Under the pieces are notes generated by a model that did not search any database, was not told the DNA's origin, and saw only the letters and a program-made list of their open reading frames with translations. Shown piece after piece: positions 1 to 7,212 of a stretch of 64,000 nucleotides of DNA (the stretch's first letter is position 1; the number at the start of each line of letters is the position of its first letter). Source of the stretch: a virus. The position numbers and the translations under genes were made by a program. The stretch lies in the IMG/VR virus record IMGVR_UViG_3300049855_000348, positions 64,001 to 128,000 of that record. One strand, written 5' to 3'.

Positions 1-2
1 AG

Positions 3-2075
3 ATCACGGACGTGGATGGCAACGTGCTGGCCTCCTTCGTGTGGGACATCGTCCTCAATCAAGCCGTGTGGCAGACCTTCGCTGCGGGATGGATCAAGCG
101 TCCCGACGGCACCAATGCTGATCTGACGGATGTCGAGAGCGTCTACGCCGACAACAACCGTGGCGGCATCACCATCAGCTTCACCAGTGCGCTCAAGATC
201 GTCGCCACCACCAAGTTCGTCACGACCTACCAGTACGAAGTGGAGACCAAGCCTAGCCGCAACACTCGTCTGTCGGAATTCTTCGACCTCGTGCTCTCTT
301 CGTTGGAGAAACCGAACGAGAGCAAGACGAAGGATTACCAGCATGCGATGGAGATCGTCAAACGATCGAAGCCGCTACGCACCAAGCTGCGCAACATCAC
401 CTTCCCAGTGAAGATGGCCGATGCCTTCGTGAGCAACGCTGGCTCCGTTTCATCGACCAACACCTTCAGTAATCCCGATCGAATCAGTGACCAGAACATC
501 AAGGTCACTGAGGTGAACATGCTGGGCATTCGTGACTCGGTTGGCCTCAGCCACAAGGGTCTGTTCGCCGATGGCTTCCTGTTCTCCTGGGAGATCGACT
601 GCAACCTGTTCGAGAATCGCTTCGGCATCTACCATTCACTGGCTCTCGATCCTGCGCTCTTCGGGCCGAACTTCCGTGAGATCCTGGCCCGTGATACCTT
701 GGTGCAGCGTGGTCACGCCATCATGGTGCTCGACGATGAATTACTCGAAGAGAACAAGAAAAGCCTCCTGCGTCGTGTTGATTTCCAGATGCGGAACTTC
801 ACCACCGAGCCGGCCTGCACGCTGACCACCGACTACCTCGGTCACTACCACACGATCAAGAACAGCATCCCGACCACGCCGGCCTCGGTCACCTTCTCCG
901 ATCTGCTGATCGAGCTTGACGTTCCCAGCATCAGCCCGGCAGGCTCGGTCACGCTGATCATCGAAGACCCGACCGCAGGCGCTAATCGCACTGGTCGGAC
1001 CTACACCTGGGATGGCGATTCAGGCTTGGTGCAGGGCATCCTCGAAACCGGTGTCACCGGTTCCTTCTCCTTCACCATCGACACCGCCAACCTCAAGACG
1101 ATCGAGGACTCCTACAGCGGTCTCGACTACACCATCACCCTGGTGCGTTGCCCGACCGCCGCAGACGTTGAGGACCTGTACCTCAGCCGTCCGAACCTCC
1201 GGAACATCCAGATCGACCTCAACAAGTGGTATGCGATCTACGACATCACCGGAGACTTCTACGCTGACCCGGTCCACCTGTCGGTCTTCTTCTCGGCGGT
1301 CTACCTCAACCACCAGGGCACCTGCTGCAACTGCGACCTGGACATCGTCACCACCAGCACGCCGGCCACCTTCAACCAGATCCTCGGCAAGACCTACCAG
1401 TTCGGCTACGAGTTCGACCTGGAGATCTATGCCATCTCGACTAACGAGATAGTAGGCGTCTACCACTGGAACAGCCGGCAGTGGATCCCCGTTCTGGTCG
1501 ATTCCGACTTCACCGTGACCCTTTCCCCGGTCAACGGAGGCGTCTGGACCGACGATCTCACCGTGGCTGGCACCATCACCTATGTTGGCGCTGCACCGGC
1601 TGGAATCGCCCAGGAATGGGGAATCCGGGCATGCCCTCGGAAGGTCGGCGACCGCCTCGGCATCGACCTGAACGCCCAGTACACCGACGACTTCGGCTTG
1701 GCCATGGTCCACGGCGGCATGCTGGGGGTCATTGACGAGAGTCAGAGCTTCCTCGACCTGAAGTGGGGCGACCTGATCCCGCACCAGCACGATCAGGGTG
1801 ACCAGCACTTGGCCGCCTTCGACGGGTACTACCTGCGGGGTGGTGTTCTCCTGCCGGCGTTCAGCTACCACGTCACCATGGCCGGCGCTGGGGTGTTCCA
1901 GTGGGACAGCAGCCCGGCGTGGGACAACGGCTTCGCCTGGGACTTCGCCACGCAGTTCCAGTGGGATGTCGACTTCTTCGATGCGATCCAGAAGGTGTGG
2001 GACGGCAGCAATCCGATTGCCACCGAGTTCTTCATCCACCACTTCCCGAAGCGTCAGGTGTACGAGTTCGCCTAA
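3..2075 (+). CDS. Large virion-type protein, 5' end outside the window
   Basis: The frame is open to the left edge of the window, so the GTG at 12 is only the first usable start seen and the gene probably begins upstream. About 690 residues are visible. The sequence is rich in Thr, Asp and aromatic residues and predicted beta strands, with no signal peptide or membrane segment. The last 80 residues contain repeated W-D-x motifs (FQWD, AWDN, AWDF, QWDV). Composition and size fit a structural or tail/baseplate protein, but I recognise no family. It converges with the leftward gene ending at 2072, the two stop codons overlapping. Confidence 0.75.
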   Translation: MTDVDGNVLASFVWDIVLNQAVWQTFAAGWIKRPDGTNADLTDVESVYADNNRGGITISFTSALKIVATTKFVTTYQYEVETKPSRNTRLSEFFDLVLSSLEKPNESKTKDYQHAMEIVKRSKPLRTKLRNITFPVKMADAFVSNAGSVSSTNTFSNPDRISDQNIKVTEVNMLGIRDSVGLSHKGLFADGFLFSWEIDCNLFENRFGIYHSLALDPALFGPNFREILARDTLVQRGHAIMVLDDELLEENKKSLLRRVDFQMRNFTTEPACTLTTDYLGHYHTIKNSIPTTPASVTFSDLLIELDVPSISPAGSVTLIIEDPTAGANRTGRTYTWDGDSGLVQGILETGVTGSFSFTIDTANLKTIEDSYSGLDYTITLVRCPTAADVEDLYLSRPNLRNIQIDLNKWYAIYDITGDFYADPVHLSVFFSAVYLNHQGTCCNCDLDIVTTSTPATFNQILGKTYQFGYEFDLEIYAISTNEIVGVYHWNSRQWIPVLVDSDFTVTLSPVNGGVWTDDLTVAGTITYVGAAPAGIAQEWGIRACPRKVGDRLGIDLNAQYTDDFGLAMVHGGMLGVIDESQSFLDLKWGDLIPHQHDQGDQHLAAFDGYYLRGGVLLPAFSYHVTMAGAGVFQWDSSPAWDNGFAWDFATQFQWDVDFFDAIQKVWDGSNPIATEFFIHHFPKRQVYEFA

Positions 2076-2314
2076 CCGAGGCGACGTTCTTCCTTGTCGA
2101 GTTCGTCTTCAATCTTCGTGATCTCGGCTCGCGCATCATCGAAGCCGCATCGACACGTTGAGCCACCTTCACACAGATAGGTGTGACTCGTGAATTCCTC
2201 CAGCTTGTTGATGATGCTGCGCAATCGCCATTCACGACGAGCACCGTAACAGCATCCGGTGGTGGCGCTGGTGACCGTGATGGCCTCTCGTTGGCAGTAG
2301 ATGCAGATCTTCAT
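2072..2314 (-). CDS. Small Cys-rich (zinc-ribbon-like) protein, 80 aa
   Basis: It begins with a CxxC pair (IYCQ after MKIC) and has a second Cys-rich region (TGCC, LCEGG, CRCG), followed by an acidic/basic helical tail. Four or more cysteines in this spacing suggest metal binding. Its ATG overlaps the TGA of the upstream gene (ATGA at 2311-2314), so it is probably translationally coupled. Function unknown. Confidence 0.75.
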   Translation of the reverse strand: MKICIYCQREAITVTSATTGCCYGARREWRLRSIINKLEEFTSHTYLCEGGSTCRCGFDDARAEITKIEDELDKEERRLG

Positions 2315-2742
2315 TCAACCACTTCCTGTTCGAGTTCCCACACGCTTGGATTACTGAGATCCACTCCGTTGAAAGACTTGAATTCCTGAATAGCATCGAA
2401 TGAAAAACGCATCCGCATGCGTCTGACGTGACCCGAAATCGGACACCGGGTGACTTCGATGTCGATTTCAATCTCTGGAATATCATCTGGTCCAAAGACC
2501 TTTTTCGGATCAACTGGATCACCTTTGATCAACTCCTTCGGCCATGGATCGAGACGCCATACCTTGCGGTAACGACGATCGGCCTTGCGACCGACGTTAT
2601 ACCAGTGCCGGCCACGCCTGGAATTCCAACCATGGCGTTTGACCATCACCTCGGCATAGGTGGCGATCTGCTTCAGCCGCAGGAGTTCATTGAGGATGAA
2701 CTTGGGGAGATTTGGATGTAGGTCGCTGAGGTTGAGTTTCAT
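2311..2742 (-). CDS. Hypothetical protein, 143 aa
   Basis: Soluble and basic in the first half (RHGWNSRRGRHW, RKADRRYRKVW), with an acidic middle (GPDDIPEIEIDIEV). No recognised family. It is the second-last gene of a leftward operon that starts at the promoter at 3420-3447, and overlaps both neighbours by 4 nt. Confidence 0.75.
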   Translation of the reverse strand: MKLNLSDLHPNLPKFILNELLRLKQIATYAEVMVKRHGWNSRRGRHWYNVGRKADRRYRKVWRLDPWPKELIKGDPVDPKKVFGPDDIPEIEIDIEVTRCPISGHVRRMRMRFSFDAIQEFKSFNGVDLSNPSVWELEQEVVE

Positions 2743-2909
2743 CGGTTGAATAACTTTCCGAGCCCTTCACGAATGATGGCGAAGGTCTCACGTGGGCAGG
2801 TCACCAGAGCCAGAATCATCATCAACAAAACGATGAACAAGAAACCGCACAGAAAGACGACGAAGGCCACTGGTTCGAGACGTTCAGCCAGCGTTTGATT
2901 TGTGGCCAT
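2739..2909 (-). CDS. Small single-pass membrane protein, 56 aa
   Basis: A long hydrophobic segment (VAFVVFLCGFLFIVLLMMIL) follows an N-terminal amphipathic stretch, and the tail is basic. I take the start at ATG 2909 because GGAGCG lies just upstream; an in-frame start at 2954 would overlap the upstream gene much more. Small membrane proteins in phage operons can be lysis or superinfection factors, but nothing here proves a role. Confidence 0.7.
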   Translation of the reverse strand: MATNQTLAERLEPVAFVVFLCGFLFIVLLMMILALVTCPRETFAIIREGLGKLFNR

Positions 2910-3366
2910 AATCGCTCCAGAAGGTACCAGGATCGAAGTTCTTGAACTGACCACCAGCAGACTTGTGTGCCCGCAGGATGCCAGCGAGTTTGCAACCCTT
3001 GTCGGTGAACTTCACCACCGGGTGGATGCCGGTGCCTTCCCAGATGCAGAGACCCATGGCGATCAGATCCTCGAAGCAACTCCAGTCGTCATGTTTCTCC
3101 AGTTTTGCACCGTGCTTCAGGAGGGTGGGGTAATGCGAGTTCGGGTACGCCCGGTTTGAACGGTTGGCCAAACCTGGGTGAACCCTGATATCGCAGCGCA
3201 TACGATCGATATCGATGACGCCACCGTTGTCGACGGCACGACACTCCAGGAAGGCGAAGGTCGCCCAGTGATCATGGCCCCAACGATCGACTGGCACGCT
3301 GGGATTTCCTGTCGCTTCGTCGGTAGGCTTGGCGACGGTCATGGAGAGCGGGCGCTGCTTGCTCAT
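2884..3366 (-). CDS. Hypothetical protein, possible winged-helix C-terminus, 160 aa
   Basis: The middle and C-terminal parts (ECRAVDNGGVIDIDRMRCD, then VVKFTDKGCKLAGILRAHK) resemble a helix-turn-helix followed by a wing, but I cannot name the family. The ATG follows the stop of a 15-codon leader ORF with no gap (TGA ATG), and there is only a weak Shine-Dalgarno, so coupling to the leader ORF is likely. Its 3' end overlaps the membrane-protein gene by 26 nt. Confidence 0.75.
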   Translation of the reverse strand: MSKQRPLSMTVAKPTDEATGNPSVPVDRWGHDHWATFAFLECRAVDNGGVIDIDRMRCDIRVHPGLANRSNRAYPNSHYPTLLKHGAKLEKHDDWSCFEDLIAMGLCIWEGTGIHPVVKFTDKGCKLAGILRAHKSAGGQFKNFDPGTFWSDYGHKSNAG

Positions 3367-3414
3367 TCAAGAGTTCCAGATCAGGAGGTAGAGACGATAG
3401 AGGAAGGACTGCAT
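3367..3414 (-). CDS. 15-codon leader ORF, leaderless start
   Basis: The ATG is 5 nt downstream of the -10 box of the promoter at 3420-3447, so it would be the very 5' end of the transcript. The peptide is MQSFLYRLYLLIWNS. Its TGA is immediately followed by the ATG of the next gene (TGAATG). It is either a leader peptide that feeds ribosomes into the next gene or a short membrane-active peptide. There is no homology evidence. Confidence 0.45.
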   Translation of the reverse strand: MQSFLYRLYLLIWNS

Positions 3415-3419
3415 GATTT

Positions 3420-3447
3420 CCTATAGCGACTGATTGATCTAAGTCAA
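3420..3447 (-). promoter_or_regulatory. Promoter/operator module (leftward)
   Basis: On the minus strand: -35 TTGACT, 16-nt spacer TAGATCAATCAGTCGC, -10 TATAGG. The spacer is an imperfect inverted repeat. The stop codon TAG of the upstream gene is inside the module (its last codons are TTG ACT TAG). It drives the operon 3414 to 2072. Confidence 0.75.
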
Positions 3448-3753
3448 CGATCCGGTTTCGTTACTGGTCAATCCGCTTTCGAGATGTCTGATGTTGATCG
3501 ACTCTCTCGACGTGTAGTCGACGCGAACGATCTCCATGCCAGCGGTCGCCTCCAATGGGAGTTGTGTCCTGATGAAGTTCAACAGTGCCTGCATCTGATC
3601 ATACTGGTCATAGCAGATTGGTGGGCTGCGCTTGCTGAGGATCTTCTTGGTGTAGCTTAGCGTCATCCGACCACCGTTCTTGCCGGAGAGCCGGCTGAAC
3701 ACTGAGCAGAGGTAGTCGTTCTTGCTGCCGACGATGCAGTAGCAGGTCATCAT
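3439..3753 (-). CDS. Small hypothetical with GLTxxExG tail, 104 aa
   Basis: Start ATG 3753 overlaps the stop of the upstream gene (CTATGATG). The N-terminus is MMTCYCIVGSKNDYLC, and the rest is a mixed alpha/beta soluble protein. The C-terminus ends GLTSNETGSLT, the same tail seen in the four genes upstream. Here the tail is not followed by another gene; its last codons form the -35 box of the next promoter. Function unknown. Confidence 0.75.
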   Translation of the reverse strand: MMTCYCIVGSKNDYLCSVFSRLSGKNGGRMTLSYTKKILSKRSPPICYDQYDQMQALLNFIRTQLPLEATAGMEIVRVDYTSRESINIRHLESGLTSNETGSLT

Positions 3754-3980
3754 AGAGTTCCCTTCTCTTCCTGCGTCAGACCAAGGCTCGCTTCGTATTT
3801 CGCCTGTGAGGTCTTGAGCATATCCCAATGGACCTCAGCTTCCTTGATCAGTCGCAGGCAAGTCTTGCAGGTGACCAGTGCTTTGTTGTCAGAAGCACGC
3901 ATGGCGTAAACGCCACAGTACGACTTGCCGGCGTTTGGTCGAGTTCCGTGAACGATGATAATTTTCTTCTGGTCATTCAT
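3750..3980 (-). CDS. Small Cys-rich protein with GLTxxExG tail, 76 aa
   Basis: The layout is a His-containing N-terminus (IIIVHGTRPNAGKSYCG), a CxxC pair (LVTCKTCLRL), a helix, then the tail GLTQEEKGTL. Cys spacing matches the next two genes, so this is one of a tandem family, probably metal-binding. The codons of the tail (GAAGAGAAGGGAA) supply the ribosome-binding site of the following gene. Confidence 0.8.
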   Translation of the reverse strand: MNDQKKIIIVHGTRPNAGKSYCGVYAMRASDNKALVTCKTCLRLIKEAEVHWDMLKTSQAKYEASLGLTQEEKGTL

Positions 3981-4192
3981 GCTGGCATTCCGGTCTCGGC
4001 TGAGGTCAATCCACCAGCTTCAATCTCGGCTTCGTAGTCTTCCTGCGAGACTTCACCACGGCACACCGGACAGGTGACCAGCGGCTGCATGGATGCGATC
4101 TTGATCCCCTTCGTGTTGGTCCGCAGACCGCAGGCGGTGGTGTCGTTCCTGAACAGGCCACGGTAGTGCGTGTGATCGAGTGATGGCTTCAC
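3977..4192 (-). CDS. Small Cys-rich protein with GLTxxExG tail, 71 aa
   Basis: A paralogue of its neighbours: N-terminal H-x-H, one Cys (TTACGLRT), a CxxC pair (LVTCPVCRGE), an acidic helix (SQEDYEAEIEA) and the tail GLTSAETGMPA. A zinc-binding site built from one Cys/His pair plus CxxC is likely. ATGA-type overlaps on both sides. Confidence 0.8.
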   Translation of the reverse strand: MKPSLDHTHYRGLFRNDTTACGLRTNTKGIKIASMQPLVTCPVCRGEVSQEDYEAEIEAGGLTSAETGMPA

Positions 4193-4374
4193 GCTGGCAC
4201 CCCTTGCTCTGCCGTGGTGAGACCGGGCTTCTCTTCTTCACCGAGACGAGCCCAGGCCAAGCACGACGAGCACGTGATCATGCCGATCTCTTTCGTGGTA
4301 CGAACGTCCGGATCGGCGAGTTGTCTTCCACACCCAGTATGATCGGTGAAGATGACATGCCAGTGAATCATCAC
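4189..4374 (-). CDS. Small Cys-rich protein with GLTxxExG tail, 61 aa
   Basis: The shortest member of the tandem family: HVIFTDHTGCG, then MITCSSCLAW (CxxC), then the tail GLTTAEQGVPA. The tail codons contain the purine-rich GCAAGGGG used as the Shine-Dalgarno of the gene at 4192. Probably metal-binding; no known function. Confidence 0.8.
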   Translation of the reverse strand: MMIHWHVIFTDHTGCGRQLADPDVRTTKEIGMITCSSCLAWARLGEEEKPGLTTAEQGVPA

Positions 4375-4787
4375 GTCGGCCTCCCTTGCTCTTCAGCGGT
4401 GAGACCGGTCGGAGCTTCCTCGTCTGATTCCCTGACCACATTCCCTTCAGCATCGAGCCACACACAGCGGGTAGAAGCCTTGATAACAATCACTCGTTTT
4501 TCAGGCATCTCGAAACCCTGACCAATTCCTTGATTGGCTGGCGGTTTGACTGGTGGCATCGGGATACCACCACTAAGACCACTGGTGGCATCGGTTGTCG
4601 GCTGCACAGCAAAGGACTCTGGTTCCTCACCATCTCGCCAGTCGACATTGGTTCTGAACTTCCACTGCTTCTTCCGGCAGTTCATGCAGATACGAAGATC
4701 GTGATGATCACCCAGAGTGGTTTTCTTACCCACAAAGGGCATCGACCATTTGTGATAGCCTACCCGACATCCGAGTGTTGCGCTCAT
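4371..4787 (-). CDS. Cys-rich protein with GLTxxExG tail, 138 aa
   Basis: First and longest gene of the tandem set. It has GCRVGYHKW near the N-terminus and a CxxC (RICMNCRKK), a Pro/Gly-rich linker (GGIPMPPVKPPANQG), a small beta unit ending CVWLDAEGNVV, and the tail GLTAEEQGRPT. The GYHKW...CxxC pattern resembles small zinc-knuckle phage proteins. TAATG overlap with the upstream gene. Confidence 0.8.
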   Translation of the reverse strand: MSATLGCRVGYHKWSMPFVGKKTTLGDHHDLRICMNCRKKQWKFRTNVDWRDGEEPESFAVQPTTDATSGLSGGIPMPPVKPPANQGIGQGFEMPEKRVIVIKASTRCVWLDAEGNVVRESDEEAPTGLTAEEQGRPT

Positions 4788-5221
4788 TACGACAGATTCT
4801 CGTAGATCACGAACCGCTTGCCAAGGGCAGCCGCCTCTTCGGCACCGAGGCTGATGAAGAACCGGTATTTCTCGTCGGCGTAGAAATGCGCGTTCAGAGC
4901 ACGCTTCACCCGGTGGAAGTAACCGTCGGCGAGGACCTGCTCCTCAGCCGTGCGCCAGTGCGGCTTGACGCTCGGGACGACATCCTCGATGTCCATGCGG
5001 TTGATGCAGAACACCTTGTAGGGAGTCCGACCCGGCAGGCTGGTCATCTCGATACCAGGGAAGCTCTGGATCTGGATACCGCTGGCCTCGGAGCGCCGGA
5101 TGGCTTCTTCGATGTAGCGGTCCTGGAGTTCCCTGACCGTGTTCTCGTTGAGATCGGCCATCTCCTCCTTCGTGAAGACGGCTTCCCAGGCGTAGTAGAT
5201 CCCGTAAAAGGTCTGGCTCAT
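4787..5221 (-). CDS. Hypothetical protein, 144 aa
   Basis: I take the start at MSQTFYG (5221), which overlaps the TGA of the upstream gene; the upstream in-frame extension is Pro/Arg-rich and overlaps that gene's coding frame. The protein is soluble and largely helical (FTKEEMADLNENTVRELQDRYIEEAIRRSEA), with a C-terminal HFYADEKYRFFISLG. No recognised family. Confidence 0.75.
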   Translation of the reverse strand: MSQTFYGIYYAWEAVFTKEEMADLNENTVRELQDRYIEEAIRRSEASGIQIQSFPGIEMTSLPGRTPYKVFCINRMDIEDVVPSVKPHWRTAEEQVLADGYFHRVKRALNAHFYADEKYRFFISLGAEEAAALGKRFVIYENLS

Positions 5222-5490
5222 AGCGGCTTCCCGTATTGGAGGGTGGTGAGGACTGAGGTTTTGATCTGTTCGGGAGTGTATTCGTGGTTGAAGCGGGCTT
5301 GGTAGGTGCCGGCCCGGGCGATCACAGGGTCGCCGTTGGCATCCTTCTTCCACTCGTGATCGACAGGCAAGTCGATCGTCGCGTAGTTGCGATGCAGTTC
5401 GAGGTGCAGCACCTTCACTCCCGGGAAGGTGTCCTTCTCGATCAGGGAGATGACTTCGGCGCGTTTGGAGGCGAGTTTGGCTTTGCTCAT
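5218..5490 (-). CDS. Hypothetical protein with leaderless start, 90 aa
   Basis: ATG 5490 lies exactly 6 nt after the TATACT box, so the expected transcript starts at the A of ATG; the in-frame GTG at 5496 falls inside the untranscribed promoter. The protein starts MSKAKLASKRAEV, then has a beta-rich region (VKVLHLELHRNYATIDLP). Function unknown. First gene of the operon that ends with the GLT-tail family. Confidence 0.8.
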   Translation of the reverse strand: MSKAKLASKRAEVISLIEKDTFPGVKVLHLELHRNYATIDLPVDHEWKKDANGDPVIARAGTYQARFNHEYTPEQIKTSVLTTLQYGKPL

Positions 5491-5496
5491 GCCCAC

Positions 5497-5524
5497 AGTA
5501 TAGCGACCTTTCTGTCTAAGTCAA
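5497..5524 (-). promoter_or_regulatory. Promoter/operator module (leftward), leaderless
   Basis: Minus strand: TTGACT, spacer TAGACAGAAAGGTCGC (16 nt), TATACT, then GTGGGC and ATG. The inverted repeat is centred in the spacer. It drives 5490 to 3439. Confidence 0.85.
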
Positions 5525-5531
5525 CCCTGAA

Positions 5532-5744
5532 TCAGTAGCAGCCGTAGCCGAGCACCTGGACGTGCTGACCGACCAGATCTTCACAGTCAGCCGCGTCATC
5601 GGCCTCTTTCTGGTCGACCAGATGCAGGCATGGCCCGAAGTTGATCGTACGGGGCGAGCCACCACCGTTGAAGCCGTCGAGGATCATCACCTCCTGCTCA
5701 GGATCACAGAGTTCGAGGGCAGCGATGAGTTCTTTGATCTTCAT
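5532..5744 (-). CDS. Small phage protein, leaderless start, 70 aa
   Basis: ATG 5744 is 6 nt after TATACT. The start MKIKELIAALELCDPEQEVM followed by ILDGFNGGGSPRTINFG is typical of a widespread family of small phage proteins in which a helix with DP(E/D)xEV leads into a beta strand. Molecular function is not known to me. It is the only gene between two promoter modules. Confidence 0.8.
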   Translation of the reverse strand: MKIKELIAALELCDPEQEVMILDGFNGGGSPRTINFGPCLHLVDQKEADDAADCEDLVGQHVQVLGYGCY

Positions 5745-5750
5745 GTCCAC

Positions 5751-5778
5751 AGTATAGCGATCATTTGGTCTAAGTCAA
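5751..5778 (-). promoter_or_regulatory. Promoter/operator module (leftward), leaderless
   Basis: Minus strand: TTGACT, spacer TAGACCAAATGATCGC, TATACT, GTGGAC, ATG. It lies back to back with a rightward copy of the module at 5804-5831. Confidence 0.85.
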
Positions 5779-5803
5779 CCTCTACCTCAAAATGGTTTGG
5801 GTG

Positions 5804-5831
5804 TTGACAGCGCCAAAAGGGTCAATATGCT
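5804..5831 (+). promoter_or_regulatory. Promoter/operator module (rightward)
   Basis: Plus strand: TTGACA, spacer GCGCCAAAAGGGTCAA (16 nt), TATGCT. It is the only rightward copy seen, and its spacer is a diverged form of the inverted repeat. The expected start is near 5838. An in-frame ATG at 5797 cannot be used because it lies upstream of this promoter. Confidence 0.65.
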
Positions 5832-5837
5832 CCCGGC

Positions 5838-5921
5838 TCCAAGGGCTAAGACGGTTCCGTTTCACGGAGTAGTCGAGGCAAGCCCAGAGATCACCCTCCA
5901 GCCACACCTGGAGGGTTTTTT
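5838..5921 (+). ncRNA. Putative short leader RNA or sRNA ending at an intrinsic terminator
   Basis: The segment between the rightward promoter and the terminator is about 84 nt. It holds a small hairpin (TCCGT-TTC-ACGGA inside GAC...GTC) and ends with the terminator stem and T6. It could be an independent small RNA or an attenuator leader for the methyltransferase gene that follows. No known family recognised. Confidence 0.4.
5894..5921 (+). terminator. Intrinsic terminator upstream of the methyltransferase gene
   Basis: CCCTCCAG-CCACAC-CTGGAGGG, an 8-bp perfect stem with a 6-nt loop, is followed by TTTTTT on the plus strand. It sits about 60 nt after the predicted transcription start and 14 nt before the ATG at 5935. 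Confidence 0.8.
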
Positions 5922-5934
5922 CGTTTATAAGTCC

Positions 5935-6537
5935 ATGAGCCCAGAATTAGTTGCAGAAGTGTTCACCCGCATCCATGACCAGAACCTCTGGGGCAGTCCT
6001 GAGAGCGTTTCTGGCGGTGGAAGTGCTCTGGAGGCCACCACCAAGATCCGCGCCGAGATCCCGGCCCTGATCGCCCAGCATGGCATCCTGAGCATGCTCG
6101 ACTTGCCCTGTGGAGACTTCAACTGGATGGGTGAGATGCTGAAGGTTCTGCCTGATCTGCGGTACACCGGTGGTGATGTGGTGGTTCCGCTCATCGAGAA
6201 GAACATCCGCAAGTACCCCACCATTCGCTTTGAGGTGTTGGATGTGATCTCGTCACCCCTGGCACAGCATGATCTGGTGTTCTGCCGTGACTGCTTGGTT
6301 CACCTGCCTGAGAAGCTGGTTCGCAAGGCCATCGAGAACATCAAGGAGAGCAACTGCCGCTTCCTCCTGGCGACCACGTTCCCCAAGGCCATCCCCCAGG
6401 ACATCGAAGTCGGACAGTGGCGTCCGCTCAACCTGATCCCCTTTCTGGGAGAGCCGATCCAGGTGATCAGTGAGTGCTTTGCTGACCTGGATGGCGTACC
6501 AACCGAGAAGCAACTCGGACTGTGGCGCTTCCGGTAA
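5935..6537 (+). CDS. SAM-dependent methyltransferase (class I), 200 aa
   Basis: Motif I of class I methyltransferases is at residues 54-61 (MLDLPCGD), followed by an acidic-type strand (YTGGDVVVPLIEKN) and a post-I motif (HDLVFCRDCLVHLPEK). The closest resemblance is to small methyltransferases found in surface-glycan clusters; the substrate is not visible. I start at MSPELVAEV because the upstream in-frame codons cover the promoter and terminator. It overlaps the next gene by TAATG. Confidence 0.8.
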   Translation: MSPELVAEVFTRIHDQNLWGSPESVSGGGSALEATTKIRAEIPALIAQHGILSMLDLPCGDFNWMGEMLKVLPDLRYTGGDVVVPLIEKNIRKYPTIRFEVLDVISSPLAQHDLVFCRDCLVHLPEKLVRKAIENIKESNCRFLLATTFPKAIPQDIEVGQWRPLNLIPFLGEPIQVISECFADLDGVPTEKQLGLWRFR

Positions 6538-7199
6538 TGCCTCCTCCACAACCACAACGACCGTTGTCCGACAAGGGTGACGTGGATGAGATCGGCGACC
6601 TGAAGGATCGCCGGACATGGCTGTCTGGCCTGCTGGTGCAGTTCGCCTACACCAACTTCCACCACGACCCACATCCGATCTGTGTGGTCCTGTACGCCGA
6701 CCGTCGGTACACCCATGCCATCAACGTCAGCTACCTGAGCGGTCAGCAGCGCCGGCAGTTCAAGGGTGGTCTGCGGATGTGGTACATGCTCGATCCTCGG
6801 CTGAAGTACCACTGGATGAAGATCTACAACAAGACGTGCTTGGTCGGCTATCGGACCTACTTCACCGGTCTGCTTCATCCGCTGACGGCTTGGCCCATTC
6901 AAGAGGTGAAGGACTCCATCCCGCAAGCCATGGGGCTGCTGGGCTCGATCAACGGCATCAAGCCGACGGACTGGGGCAAGTTCGCTGCTCGTGCCACCAA
7001 GGCGGCGACGGCTCGTGATCTGGCCATGAGCAACCGGCCTAGCGCCCGTCCTAATCAGCAGAGACCATCGAATCGTCCGAACGCAAGACCATTGGCGATT
7101 CGGGTTGGAGAAGCTATTCGACGGGCTGAACGTGGGATGAACCAGGGATCAATCCGACCGGGTCCTCTGCGACCACGTGGCCAGCGACCGGGGCAGTGA
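6537..7199 (+). CDS. Hypothetical phage protein with basic Pro/Arg tail, 220 aa
   Basis: The ATG at 6537 overlaps the previous TAA. The first 150 residues form a globular domain (WLSGLLVQFAYTNFHHDPH, VVLYADRRYTHAINVSYLSG) reminiscent of phage virion proteins that carry an 'xxPxVxVLxxYxxxxxxINxxYL' core. The last 70 residues are Arg/Pro/Asn-rich (RPNQQRPSNRPNARP) and probably disordered and nucleic-acid- or surface-binding. Converges with the leftward gene at 7213. Confidence 0.7.
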   Translation: MPPPQPQRPLSDKGDVDEIGDLKDRRTWLSGLLVQFAYTNFHHDPHPICVVLYADRRYTHAINVSYLSGQQRRQFKGGLRMWYMLDPRLKYHWMKIYNKTCLVGYRTYFTGLLHPLTAWPIQEVKDSIPQAMGLLGSINGIKPTDWGKFAARATKAATARDLAMSNRPSARPNQQRPSNRPNARPLAIRVGEAIRRAERGMNQGSIRPGPLRPRGQRPGQ

Positions 7200-7212
7200 T
7201 CGTGAATTTCGC

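Noticed and set aside
1020-2042. 340-codon frame opposite the first virion gene
   Set aside because: Antisense shadow of a real gene in GC-rich codon usage; no motif and no ribosome-binding site.
5797-5934. Upstream extension of the methyltransferase gene to ATG 5797
   Set aside because: This start lies before the rightward promoter, and the frame would cross an intrinsic terminator. ATG 5935 fits.
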